Below, piece after piece: positions 25,459 to 34,533 of a DNA stretch of 64,000 nucleotides. The notes under the pieces are model-generated. The model ran no database searches, was not told where the DNA came from, and saw only the letters and a program-made list of their open reading frames with translations. The stretch comes from Palleronia marisminoris (lineage in GTDB: Bacteria; Pseudomonadota; Alphaproteobacteria; Rhodobacterales; Rhodobacteraceae), in the NCBI RefSeq assembly GCF_900172315.1, contig NZ_FWFV01000001.1, positions 682,001 to 746,000 of the forward strand, written 5' to 3'. A program made the translations under genes and the position numbers. Each line of letters opens with the position of its first letter. Positions within the stretch are counted from its first letter, which is position 1.

Positions 25459-27284
25459 GCCGCAAGGAAAGCCCTTCGGAGACGCTGCCGACCCTGCGCC
25501 ACGTGCTGTCGCGGCTTTATCCTTACATGCGCCCCCACCGGAAGCTTCTGGGCGGGTCCCTGCTGGCCCTTCTGGCCGCGACCGCGATGAAGCTGCTGGA
25601 ACCCTGGCCGCTCAAGTTCATCATCGATCGGGTGGTGCCGAGTGCCGCGGGGGAGGACCCTGCCACCGCCGCGCTCGCCCCGATGACGCTGCTCGCTCTG
25701 TGCGTCGCCGGCCTCCTGGCCGTCATCGGCCTCCGCGCCTTGTTCCAGTACCTGTCGACCTTGGGCTTCGCCTTCGTCGGAAATCAGGTGCTGACCGACG
25801 TTCGCGCCGACCTCTTTCGCCATCTGCAATCCCTGTCCCTGGGCTTCCATGCGCGTGCCAGGGCGGGCGACCTGACGATGCGCCTGATCGGCGATGTCGG
25901 CATGTTGAAGGAAACGGCCGTTACGGCGGCGCTGCCTCTTCTTGCGAACGTCCTGATCTTCTCCGGCATGATCGGTGTGATGCTCTGGCTCGACTGGCGG
26001 CTGGCCCTCCTTGCGCTGTCGCCGCTGCCGCTCCTGTGGTTGCTGTCCCAGAGCCTGACAAGAAAGATCCGCACCGTCAGCCGCAAGCAGCGCAAGCGCC
26101 AGGGCGAGCTTGCCGCGACCAGCGCCGAAACGATGTCCGGCATCCGCAGCATCCAGGCCCTAGGCCTCGAGGAACAGGTCTCGGCCGGATTCGCGGGCGC
26201 CAACGCGAAGGACATGCGCGAAGGCGTGGAAGGCAAACGGCTGTCGGCGGGGCTGGAGCGGTCGGTCGATCTGCTCGCCGGGGTCGGGCTTGCCGTCGTG
26301 CTGTGGTTCGGCACCCTGCAGGTCCTGCGCGGTCGCATCACCCCGGGCGACCTGCTGATTTTCGTTTCTTACCTCAAGCACACGTTCCGGCCGATCCGGG
26401 ACTACGCCAAGTACACCGCCCGTCTTGCCAAGGCCGCGGCGGCCGGCGAACGCGTCGTGGCCATCCTCGACGAGGTTCCGCTTGTCGCCGACGCGCCCGA
26501 CGCGCGGACCGCCGAGCCCTTCGTCGGCCGGATCGCCTTTCAGGACGTCTCCTTCCGCTATGGCGACGCGGGCCTTCCGACATTGGCGGGCGTGAACCTG
26601 ATCCTCGAACCGGGCCGGTCCGTGGCCGTCACCGGGCCTTCGGGTGTCGGAAAGTCGACGCTCGCAAGCCTGGTTCTTCGCCTTCACGACCCGTCGGAGG
26701 GCCGGGTTCTCATCGACGACGTCGACATTCGGTCGATCACGCTGTCCTCGCTGCGTGCGCAGATCTGCCTGGTCCCGCAGGAGCCGCTGATCATCCGGGG
26801 AACGATCGCCGAGAACATCGTGCTCGGCGCGGGTCGCGAGGTCACGCCGGCGGAGATCGAGGACGCCGCGCGACTTGCCAATGCGCATGAGTTCATCCTC
26901 GAGCAACCCGACGGCTACCGGACCGAGGTCGCCGAGTGCGGCGCAACCCTTTCGACCGGGCAGCGCCAGCGGATCGCCATCGCGCGGGCCGCGTTGCGCG
27001 ACAGCCCGATCCTGATCCTCGACGAGCCGACGGTCGGACTCGATCGGGCAAGCGAGCAGGTGGTGGCCGAGGCGATCTGGCACCTCGCGCGCGCGCGGAC
27101 GACGATCCTCGTGACCCATGATCTGAACCTCGCGGCCCGTGCCGACCGTGTTCTTGTTCTCGATGACGGACAGATCGGCGAAGACGGCAGCCCGTCGGAT
27201 CTCATGTCATCCGGCGGGAAGTTCGCGGGCCTCCGCGGCGGGGCGCGTTCCTCGCGGGAGGCAGATCGTGCTCTCGCAAGCTGA
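25455..27284 (+). CDS. ABC exporter, fused permease-ATPase (MsbA-like)
   Basis: This 609-aa half-transporter has an N-terminal six-helix membrane domain (about residues 20-330) and a nucleotide-binding domain with Walker A GPSGVGKST, Walker B ILILDEPT and switch THD. The signature reads LSTGQRQR, with Thr for the usual Gly. It would work as a homodimer to export a lipid-linked or free glycan, or a modified small molecule, made by the neighbouring enzymes. The start at 25455 overlaps the upstream stop; the end overlaps the kinase gene by 17 bp. Confidence 0.92.
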   Translation: MSRKESPSETLPTLRHVLSRLYPYMRPHRKLLGGSLLALLAATAMKLLEPWPLKFIIDRVVPSAAGEDPATAALAPMTLLALCVAGLLAVIGLRALFQYLSTLGFAFVGNQVLTDVRADLFRHLQSLSLGFHARARAGDLTMRLIGDVGMLKETAVTAALPLLANVLIFSGMIGVMLWLDWRLALLALSPLPLLWLLSQSLTRKIRTVSRKQRKRQGELAATSAETMSGIRSIQALGLEEQVSAGFAGANAKDMREGVEGKRLSAGLERSVDLLAGVGLAVVLWFGTLQVLRGRITPGDLLIFVSYLKHTFRPIRDYAKYTARLAKAAAAGERVVAILDEVPLVADAPDARTAEPFVGRIAFQDVSFRYGDAGLPTLAGVNLILEPGRSVAVTGPSGVGKSTLASLVLRLHDPSEGRVLIDDVDIRSITLSSLRAQICLVPQEPLIIRGTIAENIVLGAGREVTPAEIEDAARLANAHEFILEQPDGYRTEVAECGATLSTGQRQRIAIARAALRDSPILILDEPTVGLDRASEQVVAEAIWHLARARTTILVTHDLNLAARADRVLVLDDGQIGEDGSPSDLMSSGGKFAGLRGGARSSREADRALAS

Positions 27285-29451
27285 CATCGACCTCATTCAC
27301 CGCGACCCCGGCCTGCCGGGCTTGGCCACCCTGCTCGATCCGGCCGATCTGATCGGCCGCGCGGGCCTGGGGGACCTTCGCGCCACCTACATTCGCTACA
27401 AGCCCGGAACGAGTTGCGTGATTGGCCTCATCCCGCCGGACGGCGCCCTCGGTGCCCTGGCCGCGATGACCTATCCACCCGTGCGCTATGCCGAGGTTCG
27501 CGCGAGGGCGAAGTGGCAGCTTGGCCCCGAGCCGGTTCATTACCTCGATGACATCTGTACCGCGCTGGTCCCGCTCCGCCACGACCGGAAGGTGGTTGCG
27601 GCACGCAGGCTCGGCAGCGCCGAGCAGCGGCAGGATTACCTTCGCGATCTGCGCCTCGATGGGGCCACCTTGGAACTGCTGCGGTACAAACCGGGAAGAC
27701 GGTTGGTTCTGCGGGCGGAACTGCCCTCGGGGCAGGCCGCGGTCGTGAAGGCATACGAGAAGAGCGGCTTCGCTTCCGCCCTCGCAGGCGCGCGTCATGC
27801 GGATCGGTATGCCGGAGCGGGCCTGCTGTCGGTCGATGATGACCGGTACGCGATCGCCTCTCGCTGGGTCGTGGGGACACCGCTGGATCCCGCGCGTTCG
27901 CCAGCCGATGCGTTCCGTGCGGCGGGGCGAGAGCTGGCGCGCCTGCACATGGCCGCGCCATGCCTTGGGTCCGTCCTGCCGGCGGCGAAAATCGGGCCGC
28001 CCGCCGCTGCCCATCTGTTGCGACACGTTTCGGGCGCGATGTCGGCATTGGCGGCCGCTGTCGCGGAGGAGCTGAGGTGTTTCGCCCCAACGCCGTGTAT
28101 CATACACGGCGACTTCAGCGCCGATCAGGTGGTTATCCAAGACGGACAGGCGACGGTGATCGACTGGGACAGGATGGCCATCGGCGATCCGGCGCGCGAC
28201 CTCGGCACGTTCCAGGCGCGGCTCGATCTTGATCTGATCAGAGGCACTGTCGGCACCGAGACTGCCGGCATTGCAGCGGTCGCCTTCCTGCAAGGCTATG
28301 CCGAACTGCGTGGGAGCGTTCCCGACGGCTTGTCATCCCATCGTGCCGCCGCACTGCTTGCGCTGGCGACGGAAGGGTTCCGCGATCGCCGGCCGGACTG
28401 GGCACATGAGACGGAAACCGTCCTGTCGCTCGTCGAGTCGCTCCTGCCGCGCAAGGCATCCAAGCCACCGTCGATGACGCTTGACCTGTCGAGCGCCTTG
28501 GATACCGCGGAGATGGCCCCGAAGCTGGCGGCGGTGCTCGACGTGCCCGAGGATTCTGTCCTGCGGGCATGCCTTTTGCGCCACAAGCCCGGGCGGCGCG
28601 CGCTGATCAGGTACGACATGGTCGGTGCGCCACCGGTTATCTGCAAGCTCCGGGCCAAGGGCGCCGACCGCCGTACTCCACGGCTTCACCAATGCCTGCG
28701 TGCCGCCGGCCTCGATGGTCGCACGCCGCGGGGTGTTGGCGTACCTGATCTCGTTGCCGAGATCGAGACGCCGCCGATCTGGTTGCAGCAGATGGTGGCG
28801 GGTCATCCCCTGACCGAGTTGTTGACGACGCACCGCTCCGTGCACGCGAGTGGCAGGACGGGCGACGCCCTGGCGACCCTGCACCGAACGCGTATTCCGA
28901 CCGATCGCGAATGGGCGTTGAACCACGAACTCGACGTGATCGACCGGGCACTCGACCACGCCGTCGCGACGCGGCCGGACCTCCGGCGCGGCATAGAGGG
29001 TATCCGCCGATCAGCCCATGCCTTGGTCGGCACGCTTCAATCAGCGGACACCACCGGGATCCACCGAGATTTCTATCCCGACCAGGTGCTGATCGACGGA
29101 GAGGTCGTCTGGCTCGTGGACCTCGACCTCTATGCGACGGGCGATCCGATGATCGACGTCGGCAACTTCCAGGCGCATCTGACCGAGCTCGGCCTGCGGG
29201 ACCATGCAGACCCTCGCCGCTTCGCGGCCGAGATGGCGGCGTTTCTCGCGGGATACGAGGAGAGGCGCGGGCCTATCGACCGCGACCGCCTGCGGACCCT
29301 CCACTGGGCATCGCTGATCCGACATATCGGCATCGGCCAACGGATCGCCGGGCGCGCCCATACAACGGACAGGCTGGTCGCGATCTGTGCCGGAGGGCCA
29401 GACGAGCCGGCGTTCAGCATCCCGGATCTGGACGCCCAGCCAGCCGCATGA
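27268..29451 (+). CDS. Double aminoglycoside-phosphotransferase-fold protein (two APH-type kinase domains)
   Basis: A GTG start at 27268, preceded by GGGAGG, gives a 727-aa protein and fits better than an ATG inside the ABC gene. Two kinase-like units follow one another. Unit 1 (about 1-390) has YIRYKPGTSC, IIHGDFSADQ and VIDWDRMAIGDPARDL. Unit 2 (about 400-727) has LLRHKPGRRALIRY, IHRDFYPDQ and LVDLDLYATGDP. In both catalytic loops Gln replaces the usual Asn after the catalytic Asp, but the Asp and the metal-binding Asp are present. Such enzymes phosphorylate small molecules, sugars or lipids. The substrate is unknown; the operon suggests a glycan or its carrier. Confidence 0.85.
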   Translation: MLSQADIDLIHRDPGLPGLATLLDPADLIGRAGLGDLRATYIRYKPGTSCVIGLIPPDGALGALAAMTYPPVRYAEVRARAKWQLGPEPVHYLDDICTALVPLRHDRKVVAARRLGSAEQRQDYLRDLRLDGATLELLRYKPGRRLVLRAELPSGQAAVVKAYEKSGFASALAGARHADRYAGAGLLSVDDDRYAIASRWVVGTPLDPARSPADAFRAAGRELARLHMAAPCLGSVLPAAKIGPPAAAHLLRHVSGAMSALAAAVAEELRCFAPTPCIIHGDFSADQVVIQDGQATVIDWDRMAIGDPARDLGTFQARLDLDLIRGTVGTETAGIAAVAFLQGYAELRGSVPDGLSSHRAAALLALATEGFRDRRPDWAHETETVLSLVESLLPRKASKPPSMTLDLSSALDTAEMAPKLAAVLDVPEDSVLRACLLRHKPGRRALIRYDMVGAPPVICKLRAKGADRRTPRLHQCLRAAGLDGRTPRGVGVPDLVAEIETPPIWLQQMVAGHPLTELLTTHRSVHASGRTGDALATLHRTRIPTDREWALNHELDVIDRALDHAVATRPDLRRGIEGIRRSAHALVGTLQSADTTGIHRDFYPDQVLIDGEVVWLVDLDLYATGDPMIDVGNFQAHLTELGLRDHADPRRFAAEMAAFLAGYEERRGPIDRDRLRTLHWASLIRHIGIGQRIAGRAHTTDRLVAICAGGPDEPAFSIPDLDAQPAA

Positions 29452-30265
29452 CATGACGTGCGACCGCTTCGCCAGCCCCTTCGATGCCCCGAAATCCAGG
29501 GAAGACGTTGACGTCCACCACCACAGGTCCACCGGGCGACATCACGACGTCGACGCCGAAGATCTCGAGTCCGGTTGCGAGACCGACGTCGAACGCGATC
29601 TCCCGCAAATCGGTCGGAGGGTCGAACCGGACGTCGGGTTCTTGCGTCCTCGGCCACGGTTTCAGAAGCCCGAAGCAGGTATCGCCCGCGACGTATAGCT
29701 TCCGGTCCATTCCGTCATGGGTCACCCGCTCCTCGACGAGGTAGGGCCCCTCGAAAGGCTGGTCGATTGGTAGTCCGGAACCTCCTCCGAAGACTATGCG
29801 CTCGCCGCGGCCGACCGATCCATCGGCGGCCTTCACGACGACATTGCGCCCCTCGGACGCGGCTTGGCAGCTCGACCAGTCGGCGAGAACCTGGGAGTGG
29901 GGGACCGGCACCCCATCTGCCCGAAGACGAGCCATCAGCTCCGGCCGGTCCAGTGCGAGCAGGCTCGCGGCCGCCCGGTTGCACATGCGCCAGCCCTTGG
30001 CTTCCTCCTCGCGCAGTTGTTCGAGGATCGCACGCGACAATCCGCGATGGACGATCACCGCTCCTTCGATCCAGCGCTCCTTGCCAAGGTTCTGTGCCCT
30101 GTGCGGCAGCTCGAGATACACCGATCTTCCGGCTGCGGTGACCCGGGCGGTCAGTTCATCGATGATCGTTCCTGGTCGCGGCCGCTTCCCAGCCAGAAGC
30201 ATGACAGCGCCATTGGCCGTCAGGCATCCGCCGCCGGTGCAATCACCATCGAGCTTGTGCGTCAT
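29414..30265 (-). CDS. ATP-grasp ligase/kinase (RimK- or inositol-kinase-like)
   Basis: The 283-aa form from ATG at 30265 is preferred, but no good ribosome site marks the start; a later ATG at MLLAGKRP (about residue 23) or an earlier one at 30436 is possible. ATP-grasp features: NVVVKAADGSVGRG (ATP-binding lysine and loop), YLVEERV, and the metal site GLEIFGVDVVMSPGGPVVVDVNVFPGF. This C-terminal motif resembles RimK-like ligases and inositol polyphosphate kinases. The gene overlaps the double kinase tail-to-tail by 38 bp. It may attach an amino acid or phosphate to the product of the locus. Confidence 0.8.
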   Translation of the reverse strand: MTHKLDGDCTGGGCLTANGAVMLLAGKRPRPGTIIDELTARVTAAGRSVYLELPHRAQNLGKERWIEGAVIVHRGLSRAILEQLREEEAKGWRMCNRAAASLLALDRPELMARLRADGVPVPHSQVLADWSSCQAASEGRNVVVKAADGSVGRGERIVFGGGSGLPIDQPFEGPYLVEERVTHDGMDRKLYVAGDTCFGLLKPWPRTQEPDVRFDPPTDLREIAFDVGLATGLEIFGVDVVMSPGGPVVVDVNVFPGFRGIEGAGEAVARHVMRLAGRPDPGC

Positions 30266-30665
30266 CGTGTCAGATCTCGACCTGTCAATCCTGTCCCTCG
30301 AGAGGCGGCGCGGCCGCGTCACTGCTCCACTTGGGATCGTAGGAGCATACGTGATGTCGACCTCGGCGCGTGAAAAAAGCAGTAGCCGGGATCCGCTTGT
30401 CCGATTTCCCGGCTCTCGCGGTGCGGAAAGGGCCAAACCGGCGCGCCTGCAGAGCGAAGAGCCCGCAGTTCTTCGTCGCGTTTCACAGGAAGATGGGCAG
30501 GCCGGTGACAGGGGCAGCAGCGCGCGACACGAGCCGTCGCTTCGGGCGATGCGACGGGGGCGCAGCGCGGCTTCGGAGACTGGCCCATGTCCCCCAATTC
30601 AGGCGGTCACGGAACCCCGGAGGCGTGACGCGCATCCCTCTGAACGATACGCTCGGCCGAGGCGA
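30266..30665. other. Intergenic stretch (400 bp) between divergent ATP-grasp and DUF2254 genes
   Basis: No gene is recognised. A 99-codon plus-strand frame is arginine-rich and without recognisable motifs. The stretch must hold the promoters of both flanking genes, but no clear -35/-10 pair or operator was picked out. Confidence 0.5.
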
Positions 30666-32015
30666 ATGACGCGGTGCAGAATGAAACGACACATACACTT
30701 CCTGCGGGTACAATGGGACGCCGTCACCACCAGCTTCTGGTTCGTGCCTGCGCTCATGGGGCTCGCAGCGACATGGATGGCCGCCCTGATCCCCACCCTC
30801 GACGGGGCAGTGGGCGAAGATGCGCATTGGCTTGTCTATGTCGGTGTCCCGAACGACGCCCGGGATATCGTCGGGACGCTGCTTGCGTCGATGATCACCA
30901 TGACGAGCCTTGTCTTCTCGATCACGATGGTCGTGCTGACGCTCGCTGCAAGCCAGTTCGGGCCGCGCCTCGCCCGCAACTTCATGGCGAGCCGTCGGAC
31001 CCAGTTCGTCTTCGGAACCTACGTGATGACGATCACCTTCTGCCTGCTTCTCTACGGCTCGATCGGGTGGCGGCAGGGCGATGGTCCCCATCCCTACGTT
31101 TCGGTTTCGATCTCCATCGGCCTGACGCTTCTCAGCGTGGCGTTGCTCATCCTTCACGTTCACGGGCTGGCGCGATCCCTGGTATCCGAGACGGTCATCG
31201 AGCTGGTCGGGAAGGAGTTGGACGACGGCATAACCAATCTCGAGCCGCTCGAAGGCGGAGCGGGGAAGGATCCCGAAGCGGCCCTTCCCGCCGATTTCCA
31301 GGAGAACGCGGCTTTCTGCGGGTTGCGCCGGGGAGGCTACGTTCAGACCATCGAATTCGACGAGCTCATCGACGCCGCCCGGTCCGCAGGGGTGCTCGTC
31401 GCGCTCCGCTTCCGGGCCGGTGACTATGTCGTCGAAGGCGGTCGGGACATCGCCGTCCATCCGGCAGACCAGATCGGTCCCGAGTTGCGCGACGCCATCG
31501 CCCGCGCCTTCACGATCGGACCCAAACGGACGCCTGTGCAGGACCTGGAATTCTCGATCCGTCACCTCGTCGAGGTCGCGGTGCGGGCTCTCTCGCCGGG
31601 GATCAACGATCCCTATACGGCGGTTGCGGTCATCGACCGGCTCTCGGCCTCGCTCGCCCGTCTGATGAGCCGGGCGCTGCCACGCGGTGTTCTGACCGAC
31701 GAAACGGGCGAAATCCGCGTGATCTGGAAGCGGCCGACCTACGGCAGTCTGATCGGCGCGGCGTTCCGCCAGATACGTCAGAATGGCGGCGACAAGCCCC
31801 TCGTCCTCCTCCATCTCCTCGCCGCGATTCAGCGGCTAGCGCCGCACGTGCGCACCGAAAGCCAGCGCGATGCACTGAACGACGAACTCCGAACAATCGC
31901 GAAAACGGCCCGCCGGGAGATCAAGGAACCGGCGGATCTGGCGAGGGTCGAGCAGCATGTCCGTGCGGCATCAGAGGCACTCGGCGAGAGCGAAACGTCG
32001 TTACGGCAGAGCTGA
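30666..32015 (+). CDS. DUF2254 family membrane protein
   Basis: This 449-aa protein has an N-terminal set of four membrane segments (TSFWFVPALMGLAATWMAAL, TMTSLVFSITMVVLTLAAS, FGTYVMTITFCLLLYGSI, VSISIGLTLLSVALLILHV), the family sequence ASQFGPRLARNFM between them, and a cytoplasmic domain with LSPGINDPYTAVAVIDRL, the most conserved stretch of DUF2254. The start may instead be the ATG at 30681. Function is unknown for the family. It is the last gene before the cyanophycin region and converges on the M20 gene. Confidence 0.88.
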   Translation: MTRCRMKRHIHFLRVQWDAVTTSFWFVPALMGLAATWMAALIPTLDGAVGEDAHWLVYVGVPNDARDIVGTLLASMITMTSLVFSITMVVLTLAASQFGPRLARNFMASRRTQFVFGTYVMTITFCLLLYGSIGWRQGDGPHPYVSVSISIGLTLLSVALLILHVHGLARSLVSETVIELVGKELDDGITNLEPLEGGAGKDPEAALPADFQENAAFCGLRRGGYVQTIEFDELIDAARSAGVLVALRFRAGDYVVEGGRDIAVHPADQIGPELRDAIARAFTIGPKRTPVQDLEFSIRHLVEVAVRALSPGINDPYTAVAVIDRLSASLARLMSRALPRGVLTDETGEIRVIWKRPTYGSLIGAAFRQIRQNGGDKPLVLLHLLAAIQRLAPHVRTESQRDALNDELRTIAKTARREIKEPADLARVEQHVRAASEALGESETSLRQS

Positions 32016-32206
32016 TCCGTCCGATGTGTGGCGCTTTCCCGATCACGGGCGTGTCCGCTTCGATCGGATGCCGCCGCGACCGGCTGCATGTGCCGTACCC
32101 CCCGATCCAGGATTGAAGCGTCCCGGATCACTGCTGCACAGCTGGATCACGCCCTGCGGTTGCTCGGATGTTCAGTCCCTGCGCTGATCCATCCGGTCTC
32201 CGCATC

Positions 32207-33358
32207 TCAGCCTGGATGCCGCGCGATTGCCGCCAGCAGGTCCAGGCAGGCATCCAGCTGCGCAATCTCGACATACTCGTTGGCCTTGTGCGCTTGCGCG
32301 ATGTCTCCGGGTCCGCAGACGACGGCGTCGCAGCCCAGGGACTGGAACAGTCCGGCCTCGGTGCCGAACGAGACGACATCGGCCTCGTTGACGCCTGTCA
32401 GGCTGGCGATGAGCGCGGCAGCCTCGTTGTCGTCGACCAGTTCCAGGCCGCGAACCTCGCCGATCGTTTCGGTCACGATCTCCGCACCCGGATGGACCGC
32501 GCGCATCGCGGGCAGGAGGACGTCGTTGCAATAATCCCGTGCCGCGCGGACGGCGCAGACGTGATCGTCGTCGGTGACGGGCCGCAGTTCCCAATCCACG
32601 CGGGCGAGGCCGGCGATGACGTTGTGCGCGACGCCGCCCTCGATCCGGCCGACCTGCAGCGTGGTCCATGGCGGGTCGAAAGGGCTGCCCGCCGGCGCGC
32701 GGTCGCGCAGCTCGCCACGAAGTTCGAGAAGACGGTTGATGAACCGGGCGGCATATTCGACGGCGGAAACCCCGAGGTCCGGCTGCGAGCCGTGGCCTTC
32801 GAGCCCGTGGAAACTCGTGGAATATTCGCAGCAGCCCTTGTGCCCCTCGATCACCCGCATCGAGGTCGGCTCTCCGATCAGGGCCAATCGCGGACGGAGC
32901 CCCTCGGTGCGCAGGACTTCGACGAGTTGACGGCCGCCGATGCAGCCGACCTCTTCGTCGTAGGTAGCCGCGATATGGATCGGGCGATCGGATGCGGCGA
33001 GATCGGGCAGGCTCGCCATGACGCAGGCGAGGAACCCCTTCATGTCGCAGGTTCCACGCCCGTAAAGGAGCCCGTCTGCCTCTTTCTGGGTGAAAGGATC
33101 AGTGGCCCAGCCGGTTTCCTCGGCCGGGACCACGTCGGTATGCCCCGACAGGACGATGCCGCCATCGCCCTCCGGGCCGAAACTTGCGAAGAGGTTGGCC
33201 TTGGTGCCGTCCTCGCTTTCGATCACGCGAACCCGAGCTCCTGCGCTCTCGACCCTTTCGGCCATCCAGGAGATCAGGTCCCGATTGCTGTCCGAGGAGA
33301 CGGTCGGGAAGGCGATCATCTCGTCCAGCATCGCCACGGTCGTCTCGAGCCGGGTCAT
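32207..33358 (-). CDS. M20 family metallopeptidase/deacylase, acetylornithine deacetylase (ArgE)-like
   Basis: This 383-aa di-zinc hydrolase has metal ligands and catalytic residues in SGHTDVVP (His, Asp), YGRGTCDMKG (Asp), TYDEEVGC (catalytic Glu and ligand Glu), GEPTSM and the C-terminal HKANEYV (His). The ArgE/DapE subfamily call fits. Its placement beside an isoaspartyl peptidase and cyanophycin genes suggests it releases or recycles arginine-type products, for instance deacylating acetylornithine or splitting an Asp-Arg derivative; this is inference. The start at 33358 (MTRLETTVAM) fits the family better than longer starts. Confidence 0.85.
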   Translation of the reverse strand: MTRLETTVAMLDEMIAFPTVSSDSNRDLISWMAERVESAGARVRVIESEDGTKANLFASFGPEGDGGIVLSGHTDVVPAEETGWATDPFTQKEADGLLYGRGTCDMKGFLACVMASLPDLAASDRPIHIAATYDEEVGCIGGRQLVEVLRTEGLRPRLALIGEPTSMRVIEGHKGCCEYSTSFHGLEGHGSQPDLGVSAVEYAARFINRLLELRGELRDRAPAGSPFDPPWTTLQVGRIEGGVAHNVIAGLARVDWELRPVTDDDHVCAVRAARDYCNDVLLPAMRAVHPGAEIVTETIGEVRGLELVDDNEAAALIASLTGVNEADVVSFGTEAGLFQSLGCDAVVCGPGDIAQAHKANEYVEIAQLDACLDLLAAIARHPG

Positions 33359-33498
33359 CGCACGACCGAATGTGCTCGAAGAATATCCCCGCCCTGCCCT
33401 GTCACATGCCGAGGTTCGAAAAGAACAGTCATCTGACACTCCTCATGGGGCGTTCGCCGGGTCCCTCTTCGCACCTTAACGTCGGGGAACCCATCCCA

Positions 33499-34419
33499 TC
33501 AATAGATCGCAATCTCGCGGTCGAGCGAGTCGCCGCTCCAGGCGCGATACATGCCCTCGCAGTTGAACGGGGCGACGATGCGCCCCTCGAAATCCACGGA
33601 GACAAGACCGCCCGACCCGTTCAGGTCCGGCAACCCGACATGGACGACATGGTCGGCGGCCTGCGCCAGCGTTTCCCCCGCAAGTCGCATACGCGCGTCG
33701 ATTTCATGAGCGACCGACATTCTGATGAAAGCCTCCCCGTCGCCGGTGGCCGAGATCGCGCAGGTGCGATTGTCGGCGAACGTGCCCGCCCCGATCAGGG
33801 GGCTGTCGCCGACGCGGCCGGGACGTTTCGCGGTCATGCCGCCGGTCGAGGTCGCCGCGGCGAGCGCGCCGGAACGGTCGCGCGCGACGGCGCCGACGGT
33901 GCCGTGGCGGCGGGCCGGGTCGTCGTCGAGCGTGCCGGCGGCCTCCATGCGCAACGTTTCCTGAAGGGCGTCCCACCGCTCTTGCGTGAAGAAGTGTTCG
34001 GGCGGCACCTCTTCGATCCCGGCATCGCGGCCGACACGCAGCGCGCCCTCGCCCACCATCAGCACGTGATCGGTGCGCTCCATGATGCAACGGGCCAGCC
34101 GGACCGGATTGCGCGGCCCCATCACGCCGGCGACGCAACCCGCGCGGCGGTCGCGCCCGTCCATCACGGCGGCGTCCATCTCGTGGCGGCCGTCGCGAGT
34201 GAATACCGCCCCACGACCGGCGTTGAACAGCGGCTCATCCTCGAGCGCGCTGACCGCTTCGGTGACGGCATCCAGGGCCGACCCGTCCGCGGCGAGAATG
34301 GACTCGCCGGCGCGCAGCGCCCGGTCGAGCGCCGCGCGAACCTCGGCCTCGCGGGTCGGGGTCATGAGGCGCGCGGGCAGAACGCCGGCGCCGCCGTGGA
34401 TCGCTATGGAATAGTCGAT
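33499..34419 (-). CDS. iaaA: Isoaspartyl peptidase/L-asparaginase (plant type, Ntn-hydrolase)
   Basis: This protein of about 306 aa self-cleaves before the Thr of HGTVGAV to give two subunits and hydrolyses beta-aspartyl dipeptides. N-terminal IAIHGGAGVLP, FNAGRGAV and STGGM(T)AKRPGRVGDSPLIGAG are family hallmarks. Beside cyanophycin genes it would split the beta-Asp-Arg dipeptides released by cyanophycinase. Start problem: a strong AGGAGG lies 6 nt before ATC (34417-34419), where homologues start, and no ATG/GTG/TTG is there. In-frame GTG and ATG (34527) lie far upstream, within what looks like promoter DNA. An ATC start or a start-codon mutation is suspected. Confidence 0.88.
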   Translation of the reverse strand: MDYSIAIHGGAGVLPARLMTPTREAEVRAALDRALRAGESILAADGSALDAVTEAVSALEDEPLFNAGRGAVFTRDGRHEMDAAVMDGRDRRAGCVAGVMGPRNPVRLARCIMERTDHVLMVGEGALRVGRDAGIEEVPPEHFFTQERWDALQETLRMEAAGTLDDDPARRHGTVGAVARDRSGALAAATSTGGMTAKRPGRVGDSPLIGAGTFADNRTCAISATGDGEAFIRMSVAHEIDARMRLAGETLAQAADHVVHVGLPDLNGSGGLVSVDFEGRIVAPFNCEGMYRAWSGDSLDREIAIY

Positions 34420-34533
34420 GATCGCCCTCCTTCGCTTCTTGTCGGATCGCTGAACGCCCAGTGCCCGGACTGTAGGCGCAACGAACCGAAAAGGCACTTC
34501 AGCCAGGGAATTTTCGCCCAAACCCAATTAATC

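Noticed and set aside
30370-30669. 99-codon plus-strand frame before DUF2254
   Set aside because: Arginine-rich, no ribosome site, overlaps the presumed promoter region of two divergent genes.
32207-33358. M20 gene as the missing ectoine deacetylase DoeB
   Set aside because: DoeB belongs to the AstE/AspA (M14-like) family, whereas this protein has clear M20 ArgE motifs and sits with cyanophycin genes.
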